A stretch of 11,007 bases of DNA from Dethiosulfatibacter sp. (lineage in GTDB: Bacteria; Bacillota_A; Clostridia; Tissierellales; Dethiosulfatibacteraceae), in assembly GCA_019084435.1 (NCBI GenBank), contig JAHRFV010000328.1, positions 1 through 11,007 on the forward strand, read 5' to 3'. The position numbers and the translations under genes are program-made. Below, piece by piece: positions 1 through 7,045 of this stretch. The notes under the pieces were generated by a model. That model saw only the letters and a program-made list of their open reading frames with translations. It was not told the DNA's origin and ran no database searches. How positions within the stretch are numbered: the first letter of the stretch is position 1; each line of letters opens with the position of its first letter.

Positions 1-166
1 ATTATCCTATATTCCATCAGAAACTATACCACTTTTATTTTCTTCTTCACGTGTTTTTTACCCTTTTTTTATGCTCTGCATGACCTCTATTGGATAGGTT
101 TTAGATCTATCTTTTTACAATATATTTGGTCATAATATGCTTAACATATCAAGTCTTTTTTGTTTA

Positions 167-1453
167 TTATCTCTTCATCATTGTTGTGGGTAGCCACATG
201 GTCAGCGGCTCATAATATGATATGATCAATATAACCACTATCAGTATGCCTATGAAAGGCAGTATGGCTTTAGAAAGCCTCTCAAAAGATACATTTGAAA
301 TTCCGCAGGCCACAAAAAGGTTTACCCCTACTGGTGGTGTTATGAACCCTACTGCAAGGTTCACTACCATCATAATCCCAAAATGTACCACATTCATTCC
401 TGCTGCTGCTGCCACAGGAAATAGTATTGGTCCTAATATCATTATTGCCGCTAATGTTTCCATTATCATACCTACAAATAATAATAATAAATTTAATAAA
501 ATAAGCAGAATAATTGGATTTTCACTTATGCTCAGCATCCCTCTCACTATCATATCCGGTATTCTTGCTATGGTTAGTACCCGGGCAAACACCGTTCCTG
601 TTCCTACTATGATCAGTACTGTTCCGACTGTAAGAGATGACCCTGACAATGCTTGGTATATTCTCTCCATCGTCAATTCTTTGTATACAAATCTTCCAAC
701 TAAAAATCCATATACTACCGATACTACTGCTGCTTCTGTTGGTGTGAAATATCCTCCATATATACCTCCAAGTATAATTACAGGCACAAATAAGGCCCAT
801 ATTCCTTTTTTTATCGCTCCTAGGACTCTTTTAACCGAAAATCTCAATCCATTTCCCTTGAATCCGTTTTTTTTGCATATTATATAGCTTAGCCCCATCA
901 ATGATCCCGCAAACAATAAGCCTGGTCCGAATCCTGCCATGAATAGGCTCCCTACTGATGCTCCTGTTGCTACTCCATAGATTACCATCGGTATACTAGG
1001 CGGTATGATTACTCCTAAACATCCGCTGGCTGCTATGACCGCCGCTGAAAATTCTCTTGAATATCCTCTTTTTACCATCGCCGGAAACATTATGGATCCT
1101 ACCGCTGCTACTGTTGCAGGAGCTGATCCTGAAATAGCACCAAAAAAAGCACACGTCACGATTGTTACCATCGCAAAGCCTCCAGTGAAATGCCCTACAA
1201 AGCTTTCCGCCACATCTACCAGCCTTTGAGATAATCCTCCCCCTTCCATTAATGCACCTGATAACATGAAAAATGGTATTGCCATCAACGGAAATGAATC
1301 TGCTGCCGTAAACATGTTCGTTGCAATAAATGACATAGGTAATGTTCCTGTTAATCCGAGAAAAGTTAATATGCTTAATCCTATCGCTATTCCAATCGGA
1401 AGATTTAATATGATAAATAGTAAAAAACTGCCAAAAATAATCACCGCGTCCAT
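167..1453 (-). CDS. dctM: TRAP transporter large permease subunit (DctM family)
   Basis: This is the large membrane subunit of a tripartite ATP-independent periplasmic (TRAP) transporter, which uses an ion gradient, usually sodium, to import organic acids delivered by a binding protein. The 428-residue product has the normal length for DctM and is almost wholly hydrophobic, consistent with 11-13 membrane segments. It carries the family signatures: the NLPIGIAIG stretch near residue 17, AIPFFMLSGALMEGGG around 57-72, and GAISGSAPATVAAVGS around 105-120. The start is the ATG at 1453, preceded by GGAGGAG with an 8-nt gap. Another ATG at 1460 is out of frame and too close to the ribosome site. 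The gene begins 26 bp after the stop of dctQ, so it is the last gene of the dctPQM operon. No convincing terminator follows it in positions 1-166. The family call is secure; the substrate cannot be read from this subunit. Confidence 0.97.
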   Translation of the reverse strand: MDAVIIFGSFLLFIILNLPIGIAIGLSILTFLGLTGTLPMSFIATNMFTAADSFPLMAIPFFMLSGALMEGGGLSQRLVDVAESFVGHFTGGFAMVTIVTCAFFGAISGSAPATVAAVGSIMFPAMVKRGYSREFSAAVIAASGCLGVIIPPSIPMVIYGVATGASVGSLFMAGFGPGLLFAGSLMGLSYIICKKNGFKGNGLRFSVKRVLGAIKKGIWALFVPVIILGGIYGGYFTPTEAAVVSVVYGFLVGRFVYKELTMERIYQALSGSSLTVGTVLIIVGTGTVFARVLTIARIPDMIVRGMLSISENPIILLILLNLLLLFVGMIMETLAAIMILGPILFPVAAAAGMNVVHFGIMMVVNLAVGFITPPVGVNLFVACGISNVSFERLSKAILPFIGILIVVILIISYYEPLTMWLPTTMMKR

Positions 1454-1479
1454 GTGTCATTCTCCTCCTCTCGTTTCTT

Positions 1480-1956
1480 TTAAACCTTTCTTTCTTCTTT
1501 GATGATTAATACTGTATCTTGTACTAGCCTGAACATTACCATAATGAATCCAACCGTATATGATGCATAAGGGATCACCATAGGTATCTGCACTGCTGGT
1601 GATACTTGTCCTGACAGACTTAACTTCTTTAACAATAATACTCCCTGATATGATACCACTGCGGCGAATACAAAAAATAACGCGTTTGATATTATTTTAA
1701 TTGCCATTTTTCCTTTTCCTCTGAATAAAAGCATGACCGCATCAACTTTTATATGAGCTCTTCTTTTTACCCCATATGAGCACGCAATATAGACTAGCCA
1801 CACGAAACAATATCTGGCTATTTCTTCTGTCCAGTCCAATTTCTGTCCTGTCCATCTTAGTATTAGCTGCATAGAAATAATGATCGTCATTGTTGTTAGT
1901 AATATGGTGCATATCCCTTTTTCTAAATTCTCATCCATCCATTTTATTACTTTCAT
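1480..1956 (-). CDS. dctQ: TRAP transporter small permease subunit (DctQ family)
   Basis: This is the small four-helix membrane subunit of the TRAP transporter; in this family it pairs with DctM to form the membrane complex. The product is 158 residues, typical for DctQ. Hydrophobic segments lie roughly at residues 16-33, 45-62, 85-107 and 125-145. The conserved DctQ signature is visible as WTEEIARYCFVWLVYIACSYG followed by KRRAHIKVDAV (about residues 41-75). The ATG at 1956 has an AAGGTGAG ribosome site upstream. The gene lies between dctP (84 bp gap containing a GC-rich hairpin) and dctM (26 bp gap). Its size, order and neighbours leave little doubt about the call. Confidence 0.95.
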   Translation of the reverse strand: MKVIKWMDENLEKGICTILLTTMTIIISMQLILRWTGQKLDWTEEIARYCFVWLVYIACSYGVKRRAHIKVDAVMLLFRGKGKMAIKIISNALFFVFAAVVSYQGVLLLKKLSLSGQVSPAVQIPMVIPYASYTVGFIMVMFRLVQDTVLIIKEERKV

Positions 1957-2005
1957 TCTCTCACCTTCTTCGTCATCTTTTGGGGGTCCGAATTTAAAAA
2001 TCCAA

Positions 2006-2025
2006 CTCCGGGTTTTACCCCGGAG
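2006..2025 (-). terminator. GC-rich intercistronic hairpin between dctP and dctQ
   Basis: A perfect 7-bp stem, CTCCGGG (2006-2012) with CCCGGAG (2019-2025), closes a 6-nt loop. It is the only strongly GC-rich element in an AT-rich gap. On the minus strand it is followed by TTGGATTTTTAAATT, a poor U-tract. It is therefore more likely a partial terminator or an mRNA-stabilising hairpin than a full stop. That would fit the common need for more binding protein than permease. The structure is seen; the role is inferred. Confidence 0.6.
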
Positions 2026-2039
2026 AGAGATTGTTTGGT

Positions 2040-3125
2040 TTATTGCCTTAAACTATCAACTGCTTTTAAAAATTCATCCATATCCGTTACTGGTTTCCCT
2101 ACATCCCTAAACCAATCATATACTGATGCGCTTGCTGTTCTGAATGCTTCCCTTTCTTCCGGAGTCAATACTTCTATTTCTACACCTTCTTCTTGTACTA
2201 TTTTCTTTGCTTCTGTTTCATATTTTACTGCTTCTGCTCTTTGATATGCTGTCGCTTCTGCCGATGCCTTATCTATCAATGCTCTTTCTTTTTCTCCTAA
2301 ACTTTGATACCATTCTTCATTTATTAAGAATCCTGTGATGTCAAACACATGTCCTAGTTCTGTCATGTATGGTTGTATTTCATAGAATTTGTTTGTGGCT
2401 GTAATTGCATACGGATTGTCTTGTCCATCTATTGTTTTTTGCTGCAATGCGGTGTACAGCTCTCCAAATGCCATTGGCATTGGGTTTGCTCCCATTGCCG
2501 TAAAAAGGTTCAGATACAGTGGGTTTTCCATCACTCTGATTTTCATCCCGTTAAGATCTGAAGGTGTTCTTACTGGTCTTGTACCGTTTGTCAATTGTCT
2601 TATTCCGTTTTCCCAGTATCCTATTACCCTTACTCCCGTTATCTCCGCCACATTGCCTGCCATTTGTTTTCCCATTTCGCTGTCTGCTACTCTGAATGCA
2701 TGTTCTCTGTTATCAAACAAAAATGGCAATGCCAATAATGAAAATTCGTCTGTCCAGCTGGAAAATGGGGCTAGTGTTGTTTCTCCCATTTGAATATTTC
2801 CAACTTGAACAGCTTCTACCATTTCTCTTCCTGCTCCTAGTTGTCCACTTGGATATACCTCTACCTTCATTGCTCCACCTGATTCTCTTTCTACTATCTC
2901 TTCAAATAAAAATTGTGCTTTCGTAATCGGATGGCTTTCAGGTACTGTCCCCCCTACCTTTATTGTCATCGATGCATATTCCGGTTCATTGCCTTGGGTT
3001 GTCGCATTTCCCGGACTTGCTGTGGTTTGTTGTGTCGGTGTACTGCTGCAGCCTACGGTCAACACCGTTACTACAATTAATGCAATCACTGTAATCAAAG
3101 AAATCCTTTTTCTCGCTTTTTTCAT
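2040..3125 (-). CDS. dctP: TRAP transporter substrate-binding lipoprotein (DctP family)
   Basis: This is the extracellular solute receptor of the TRAP system, which captures a carboxylate-type ligand and hands it to DctQ/DctM. The product is 361 residues. A basic start (KKARKR), a hydrophobic segment at about 8-24 and Cys26 within LTVGC form a lipoprotein signal, followed by a Ser/Thr/Gln-rich linker. This fits a membrane-anchored receptor in a Gram-positive cell. DctP-family landmarks include GGTVPESHPITKA near residue 58, DLNGMKIRVMENP (the Arg of this motif normally binds the ligand carboxylate) and FGELYTALQQKTIDGQDNP. The ATG at 3125 follows AGGAGG with a 4-nt gap. It is the first gene of the operon, with a sigma-54-type promoter about 150 bp upstream. 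Several DctP branches exist, so the ligand (C4-dicarboxylate, keto acid, sugar acid or other) is not assignable. Confidence 0.96.
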   Translation of the reverse strand: MKKARKRISLITVIALIVVTVLTVGCSSTPTQQTTASPGNATTQGNEPEYASMTIKVGGTVPESHPITKAQFLFEEIVERESGGAMKVEVYPSGQLGAGREMVEAVQVGNIQMGETTLAPFSSWTDEFSLLALPFLFDNREHAFRVADSEMGKQMAGNVAEITGVRVIGYWENGIRQLTNGTRPVRTPSDLNGMKIRVMENPLYLNLFTAMGANPMPMAFGELYTALQQKTIDGQDNPYAITATNKFYEIQPYMTELGHVFDITGFLINEEWYQSLGEKERALIDKASAEATAYQRAEAVKYETEAKKIVQEEGVEIEVLTPEEREAFRTASASVYDWFRDVGKPVTDMDEFLKAVDSLRQ

Positions 3126-3166
3126 TTTTCCTCCTAATGTTTTTAAAATATTTTATTTACTCTTAT

Positions 3167-3186
3167 AAGTGATTGATATATCACTT
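3167..3186 (-). other. 7-bp stem-loop in the dctP 5' leader
   Basis: In the minus-strand transcript AAGTGAT and ATCACTT can pair around a 6-nt loop (ATATCA), about 40 nt upstream of the dctP start codon. There is no U-tract, so it is not a terminator. It could stabilise the leader RNA or serve as a protein-binding dyad. The pairing is seen; any function is inferred. Confidence 0.4.
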
Positions 3187-3274
3187 CTGGAGTCACTTTA
3201 AATGGCATCTTGTGCGCATTTGGTCCGGAATTACAGGTGGCTTCGATACTTTAAATTCTATTTTTTCAAAATGT

Positions 3275-3290
3275 TGCAATTCCTATGCCA
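3275..3290 (-). promoter_or_regulatory. Sigma-54 (-24/-12) promoter for dctPQM
   Basis: The minus strand reads TGGCATAGGAATTGCA. This matches the sigma-54 consensus TGGCAC-N5-TTGCW at all but one base and keeps the diagnostic GG-N10-GC spacing. The expected transcription start is near 3264, giving a leader of about 140 nt before dctP. The gene for a sigma-54 activator lies just upstream, which strongly supports this as the site it controls. No equally good vegetative promoter was seen in the interval. Confidence 0.82.
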
Positions 3291-3461
3291 GCTTTCAAAA
3301 ATATTATCTATATATTAATTAATAAACCGAAAAAATTCTTGAAACCTTTAAAACTCGAATAACAACTATAAATATATATATTAAAAACCTTTTGCCCCTA
3401 TAATAGAATAGGACACTAATATAGTATAATTCCGCTTAGATTGTTTTCTTAAATCATAAAC

Positions 3462-3497
3462 TGATGCATTCTTGATATTCTATGCATCTATGCATCA
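3462..3497. promoter_or_regulatory. Candidate enhancer (activator-binding) repeats, ATGCAT cluster
   Basis: Three copies of ATGCAT sit at 3464-3469, 3482-3487 and 3490-3495. The outer two form an 8-bp inverted repeat, TGATGCAT (3462-3469) with ATGCATCA (3490-3497). The cluster lies about 200 bp upstream of the predicted start from the sigma-54 promoter, a usual distance for enhancer-binding proteins that loop DNA. The likely ligand is the HTH domain of the adjacent activator. The repeats are seen; binding is inferred. Confidence 0.5.
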
Positions 3498-3550
3498 AAT
3501 AAATCAAATCCGAATTACTAGCTACATTTCTGTGCCTCACATAACACCTC

Positions 3551-3590
3551 TAAATAAAAAAATAACAAGAGAAATTCTATCTCTTGTTAT
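3551..3590 (-). terminator. Rho-independent terminator after the sigma-54 activator gene
   Basis: An 11-bp perfect stem, ATAACAAGAGA (3562-3572) with TCTCTTGTTAT (3580-3590), closes a 7-nt loop. On the minus strand it runs straight into TTTTTTATTTA (3561-3551). It lies about 90 nt beyond the activator stop codon. It separates that gene from the TRAP promoter, so dctPQM should depend on its own sigma-54 promoter. Confidence 0.88.
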
Positions 3591-3681
3591 ATTATCTACA
3601 GTCTGATGTATATTTTTTTCAAATTCTACTCTCCGTGATTATATTCTATACTATCCTTTTTCAAATCAGATAAAAACTGGT

Positions 3682-5412
3682 CTATAAGCCATATTTTTTT
3701 AACTTTCTAACAATTGTAGATTGATCTACTCCCATACGTTCTGCAAGACTTCTTGTAGTTTGATACTTTGGTTTTTCTCTCTCCAACATTAATTTTTCTA
3801 AAATCTCTGTCGCCTCAACTAATGTTAAATCTTCACTATTATCTATCAGATTAATAATTTTACGCACTGTGTTATTTTCTTTTTTCCAAGGAATATCATT
3901 AATTTGCAAATATTCATTATTGCTAATTGTGACCATGTTTTCAATAACATTTTTTAATTCTCTAACATTTCCAGGCCATTTATATTTTTCAAATTCACTG
4001 ATTACATCGATAGTAAATTCCTTGCTTTGGTTATATTTTTTGTTATATTGAACTAAAAACATCATACTCAACGGAGTAATGTCTGCAATCCGTTTCCTTA
4101 ATGGAGGCACTTTAATTCTAACAACATTTAATCTATAAAAAAGATCTTCTCTGAAAGTTCCTTCCTCTACCATAGAGTCTAGGTCTCTATTAGTTGCAGC
4201 AATAACACGGATATCAACTATTTTTTTTAATGTACCTCCAACTTTTCTTATCTCCTTAGTTTCTAAAAATCTTAATAATTTAACCTGTAAATCCAAAGAC
4301 ATCTCACCTATTTCATCTAGAAACACTGTTCCTCCATCAGCTATTTCTAATAAACCAGATTTACCGTATTGATTTGCACCAGTAAATGCACCTTTCTCAT
4401 ATCCAAACAATTCGGATTCAAGCAGATTTTCTGGAATTGCACCGCAGTTAATGATAATGAATTGTTTGTTTTTTCTAATGCTATTATCATGAATACATTG
4501 CGCTACGAGTTCTTTACCAACTCCTGATTCTCCTAATATCAAAACTGTTGCTTGAAAATTCGCTATCTTTTTAACTAATTCATATATTTCCTGCATAGGT
4601 TTGCTAACAGCTAACATGCTTTGAGGATCGCATGGATTTTTTTCAATAAATTTATTATAATTCTCGAGATATGTATGGTTTAAGTGTCTTTCTCTAATTA
4701 ACTCCTCTCTTAATTCATATATTTTAGTTATATCTCTTGCATTGATAACAATTTTTTTTATTTCACCTTTTTTATTAAAAATAGGAGTACCTGTAACAAT
4801 AATATTCCTTCCATCTTTTGTAACTTGTTTTTTTGATATTACTTGTTTTTGTTCTGCAACTACAAAAGAAACAGCATTGGGCATCCATACTGGATTGATC
4901 AAATCACGCATGTTTTTACCCCACATATCTTCTCTCTTAATCGCGGCAACCCTCTCATATGATTTGTTAACAAACAAGATTTTGCCATCGTTATCTGTAA
5001 CCAATATGCCATCATAGGAACCTTCTAATATTTCATATAACTCATCAATGATTTCTTGCTTGCACTTCAAATCATTCTCCGAATATTCTTCCTTCACTAA
5101 CAAGTTTATCAGATAAACGTTTGCATCGAGATTATGGTAGTTAATTTCAAAATAAGTAGCCTCATATTGCAACTCGCCTCTTAAAAATGAATAGTTGACT
5201 CTGTTTTTTAAGTCTACTTGCTGGAATAACGGTAATGAAGAAAACAATTCTTTACCTATTATACAAGATTCATTATCATCAAAAAATTTTTGTGCGTTTT
5301 GATTAACAAACAAAATGTGATTATCTTTATCAGTGACAATAACCCCATTAGGATTTTTTTCAAAGAGAATTTGCATTTGATTATATACATTTTCATTCTT
5401 AATTTTTGACAA
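3682..5412 (-). CDS. Sigma-54-dependent transcriptional activator with two PAS domains
   Basis: This is a bacterial enhancer-binding protein of 576 residues that uses ATP hydrolysis to open sigma-54 promoters. Two PAS sensor modules lie at about 10-105 and 122-232. The AAA+ domain spans about 265-495, with Walker A GESGVGKE (294-301), the GAFTGA sigma-54 contact loop (341-346), Walker B GTVFLDEIGE (361-370), the arginine-finger region FREDLFYRLN (420-429) and WPGNVREL (479-486). A C-terminal helix-turn-helix, RSLAERMGVDQSTIVRKLKK (554-573), resembles the TyrR/PrdR type. There is no phospho-receiver domain, so the PAS domains presumably sense a ligand or redox state directly. The start is TTG at 5412, chosen because AGGAGG lies 6 nt upstream; the next in-frame ATG is codon 13 and has no such site. 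The likely target is the downstream dctPQM operon. The family call is firm; the signal is unknown. Confidence 0.95.
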   Translation of the reverse strand: MSKIKNENVYNQMQILFEKNPNGVIVTDKDNHILFVNQNAQKFFDDNESCIIGKELFSSLPLFQQVDLKNRVNYSFLRGELQYEATYFEINYHNLDANVYLINLLVKEEYSENDLKCKQEIIDELYEILEGSYDGILVTDNDGKILFVNKSYERVAAIKREDMWGKNMRDLINPVWMPNAVSFVVAEQKQVISKKQVTKDGRNIIVTGTPIFNKKGEIKKIVINARDITKIYELREELIRERHLNHTYLENYNKFIEKNPCDPQSMLAVSKPMQEIYELVKKIANFQATVLILGESGVGKELVAQCIHDNSIRKNKQFIIINCGAIPENLLESELFGYEKGAFTGANQYGKSGLLEIADGGTVFLDEIGEMSLDLQVKLLRFLETKEIRKVGGTLKKIVDIRVIAATNRDLDSMVEEGTFREDLFYRLNVVRIKVPPLRKRIADITPLSMMFLVQYNKKYNQSKEFTIDVISEFEKYKWPGNVRELKNVIENMVTISNNEYLQINDIPWKKENNTVRKIINLIDNSEDLTLVEATEILEKLMLEREKPKYQTTRSLAERMGVDQSTIVRKLKKYGL

Positions 5413-5469
5413 AATTTGCCTCCTGATTATATCTTATTAATATACAGGTAATTTGATGACTCTTTTATC

Positions 5470-5498
5470 ATTGTATAGTATATTTCTTTTTAATTCAA
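5470..5498 (-). promoter_or_regulatory. Vegetative promoter for the sigma-54 activator gene
   Basis: On the minus strand TTGAAT (5498-5493) and TACAAT (5475-5470) are separated by 17 bp, a good housekeeping-sigma match. The predicted start is about 50 nt before the TTG codon. The left target-site duplication of the neighbouring insertion sequence begins at 5499, directly adjoining the -35 box. Confidence 0.6.
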
Positions 5499-5515
5499 CT
5501 CAAAAAATACTCTTG
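5499..5515. repeat. Left copy of 17-bp target-site duplication
   Basis: The sequence CTCAAAAAATACTCTTG directly precedes the TGT end of the insertion sequence and recurs with one change at 7106-7122. Duplications of about 15-18 bp are known for the ISTde1 group of the IS1202 family. Confidence 0.88.
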
Positions 5516-5567
5516 TGTTGTTAACTTGTGATAATGTCACTATATAATTAACTTGAGAAAATGTCAC
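5516..5567 (+). repeat. Left IS end: terminal repeat plus an internal copy of the same motif
   Basis: The outer motif (5518-5540) contains TAACTTGTGATAATGTCAC. A second copy (5545-5567) contains TAACTTGAGAAAATGTCAC, in the same orientation and 27 bp inward. These are likely transposase-binding sites. A TATAAT at 5543-5548 between the copies, with a weak TTGTTA 19 bp before it, could be the transposase promoter, so transposase binding might also repress its own gene. Confidence 0.7.
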
Positions 5568-5587
5568 TTTCAGCTACACTATAAACT

Positions 5588-6931
5588 ATGAAAGAGAGAA
5601 CAGTGACAATGACACAAGCCCAACTAAAAACCTACAAGGTGATCAACAGCTATATCGACAAAGCTATCACCCGAGAAAAGGCAGCTGAACTATTAGGTCT
5701 TTCCACACGCCAGATCACACGTATCAAGAAAGGAGTCCAAATCGCTGGCGCCGAAGCTCTGATCCACAAAAATACCGGTAGAAAGCCCGTTCATGCCATC
5801 AAAGCAGAAATGAAGGAAAAAATCTTACGGATCCATTCCAGCAAAGAATTTACCACCGCCAATTTCCTTCATTTCCAAGAGATACTACAGGAAAGATACA
5901 AGCTTACCCTGTCGTATACATCCATCTTAAGTATACTAAAAAATGCAGGAATTGAAAGCCCCAAAAAGAAAAAAGTTAGCCGAAGGACCAAAAGGCGTGA
6001 GAGAAAACCCCATGCCGGTCAACTGATCCAAATTGACGCAACCCCTTACGAGTGGTTCAAAACATCAATCAAATATAGCCTGCATGGTGCCATTGATGAT
6101 GCGACCGGTCAGATTGTCGGTCTTTACCTGAGCCAGAATGAATGCCTGCACGGTTATCTGGAAACCATGCGCCAATGCTGCCTGGAATTCGGTGTGCCTC
6201 AGACCATTTACTCGGACAAACATACCATTTTCCGCTCTCCCAAAACCGACAAGCTGACGGTGGAAGAGCTGATCGCAGGCAAAACAGTGAACCTGACTCA
6301 GTTTGGCCGTTCTCTACATGAACTCGGGGTTGATATCATCTATGCTGGCACCCCTCAAGCCAAAGGTAGAGTCGAGCGCCTGTGGGAAACGCTTCAGAGC
6401 CGTCTGCCGGTTGAACTGGCTATGCGTAACATCACCACCCTATCAGAAGCCAATCACTTCCTGGAAAACGAGTATAAGGCAATATACAACAAGAAATTCT
6501 CAGTGTCCGCTACGCAGGAGAGCCTGTTTGTCTCACTGGTCAAACCAAGCCAAATCGATGATATCCTCTGTGTCAAACATGAGCGCAAGACCGACAACGC
6601 TGGCACGTTTTCCTTCAAAGGCCGTTGCTTCCAGATTCTTGATAAGGGATTTCCTATCATCTCAAAAGCTAAAGCCATACAGGTTCTCATTAGCCCCAGA
6701 TCGGGCATCCGCGTCATTTACAACGAAAAAATCTTTGAGACCATCCGTTATTTGAAGCCTCAGAACGCAATGATCAGGAAAAAGCCCAAGAAAAAACCGG
6801 TCACACCTATGATTCCTCTAGGGTCTTATGGAACTGACGCTTGGAAGAGAATTTGGTGGTCAGAAGATTACAACGAATCCCTGCAATTCTTGTATGAGCT
6901 GTTTTTCCAACAACAGCAGACTATCTCCTGA
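5588..6931 (+). CDS. IS1202/ISNCY-superfamily DDE transposase
   Basis: This gene encodes the transposase of the surrounding insertion sequence. An N-terminal helix-turn-helix covers about residues 20-50 (KAAELLGLSTRQITRIKKG). A second DNA-binding helical region lies at about 70-125, followed by a basic linker KKKKVSRRTKRRERK. The rve-type catalytic core follows, with Asp150 (QIDA), Asp210 (YSDKHTIF) and Glu263 (KGRVERLWETLQ) as the probable DDE triad. The C-terminal tail is basic. At 447 residues it is full length with no frameshift. Two starts are possible. The ATG at 5588 has no ribosome site. The ATG at 5609 (codon 8, MTQAQLKTYK) has a weak GAGAG upstream and, from memory, resembles the usual start of family members, so I favour it slightly. 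Codon use is more GC-rich than in the neighbours. The gene is divergent from the activator gene on its left. Confidence 0.93.
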   Translation: MKERTVTMTQAQLKTYKVINSYIDKAITREKAAELLGLSTRQITRIKKGVQIAGAEALIHKNTGRKPVHAIKAEMKEKILRIHSSKEFTTANFLHFQEILQERYKLTLSYTSILSILKNAGIESPKKKKVSRRTKRRERKPHAGQLIQIDATPYEWFKTSIKYSLHGAIDDATGQIVGLYLSQNECLHGYLETMRQCCLEFGVPQTIYSDKHTIFRSPKTDKLTVEELIAGKTVNLTQFGRSLHELGVDIIYAGTPQAKGRVERLWETLQSRLPVELAMRNITTLSEANHFLENEYKAIYNKKFSVSATQESLFVSLVKPSQIDDILCVKHERKTDNAGTFSFKGRCFQILDKGFPIISKAKAIQVLISPRSGIRVIYNEKIFETIRYLKPQNAMIRKKPKKKPVTPMIPLGSYGTDAWKRIWWSEDYNESLQFLYELFFQQQQTIS

Positions 6932-7045
6932 TTGGCCTATCGGCCAATCGTTTCACCTGTCGAGGCAGGTCAAGGAAAGCTTGCTGTGCATTTTATCCTT
7001 GACCTACCTAGACGGTGAATCAGACTTCTGATGGTCAATCAGAAG
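6925..7045. repeat. Long imperfect palindrome at the 3' end of the IS
   Basis: Two arms, 6925-6976 and 6996-7045, are inverted copies matching at about 38 of 52 aligned positions around a 19-nt spacer. The innermost 10 bp (AGGTCAAGGA with TCCTTGACCT) are perfect. The arms also contain shorter hairpins of their own, including GATTGGCC-TATC-GGCCAATC (6930-6949), which overlaps the transposase stop codon, and CTTCTGA (7025-7031) with TCAGAAG (7039-7045). No U-tract follows, so it is not a standard terminator. It fills most of the space between the transposase gene and the right-end repeats. Confidence 0.75.

Noticed and set aside
1..166. Terminator for the dctPQM operon
   Set aside because: Only weak 4-5 bp stems such as ATATG-TTAAG-CATAT are present, without a U-tract on the minus strand; nothing else was recognised in this stretch.
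222..887. Plus-strand open frame of 221 codons opposite dctM
   Set aside because: It is antisense to a highly conserved membrane-protein gene, has repetitive Thr/Ile/Pro composition expected from such a shadow, and has no ribosome site or recognisable domain.
3202..3217. Second sigma-54-like sequence on the plus strand, TGGCATCTTGTGCGCA
   Set aside because: It keeps GG-N10-GC but has GCGC in place of TTGC, and it points away from any downstream plus-strand gene.
6303..6755. Plus-strand frame of 150 codons inside the transposase gene
   Set aside because: It overlaps the catalytic-core and C-terminal coding region in another frame, has no start signal and no family resemblance.
6930..6949. 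Hairpin GATTGGCC-TATC-GGCCAATC as a terminator of the transposase gene
   Set aside because: No run of T follows it, so it is treated as part of the larger palindrome rather than a terminator.
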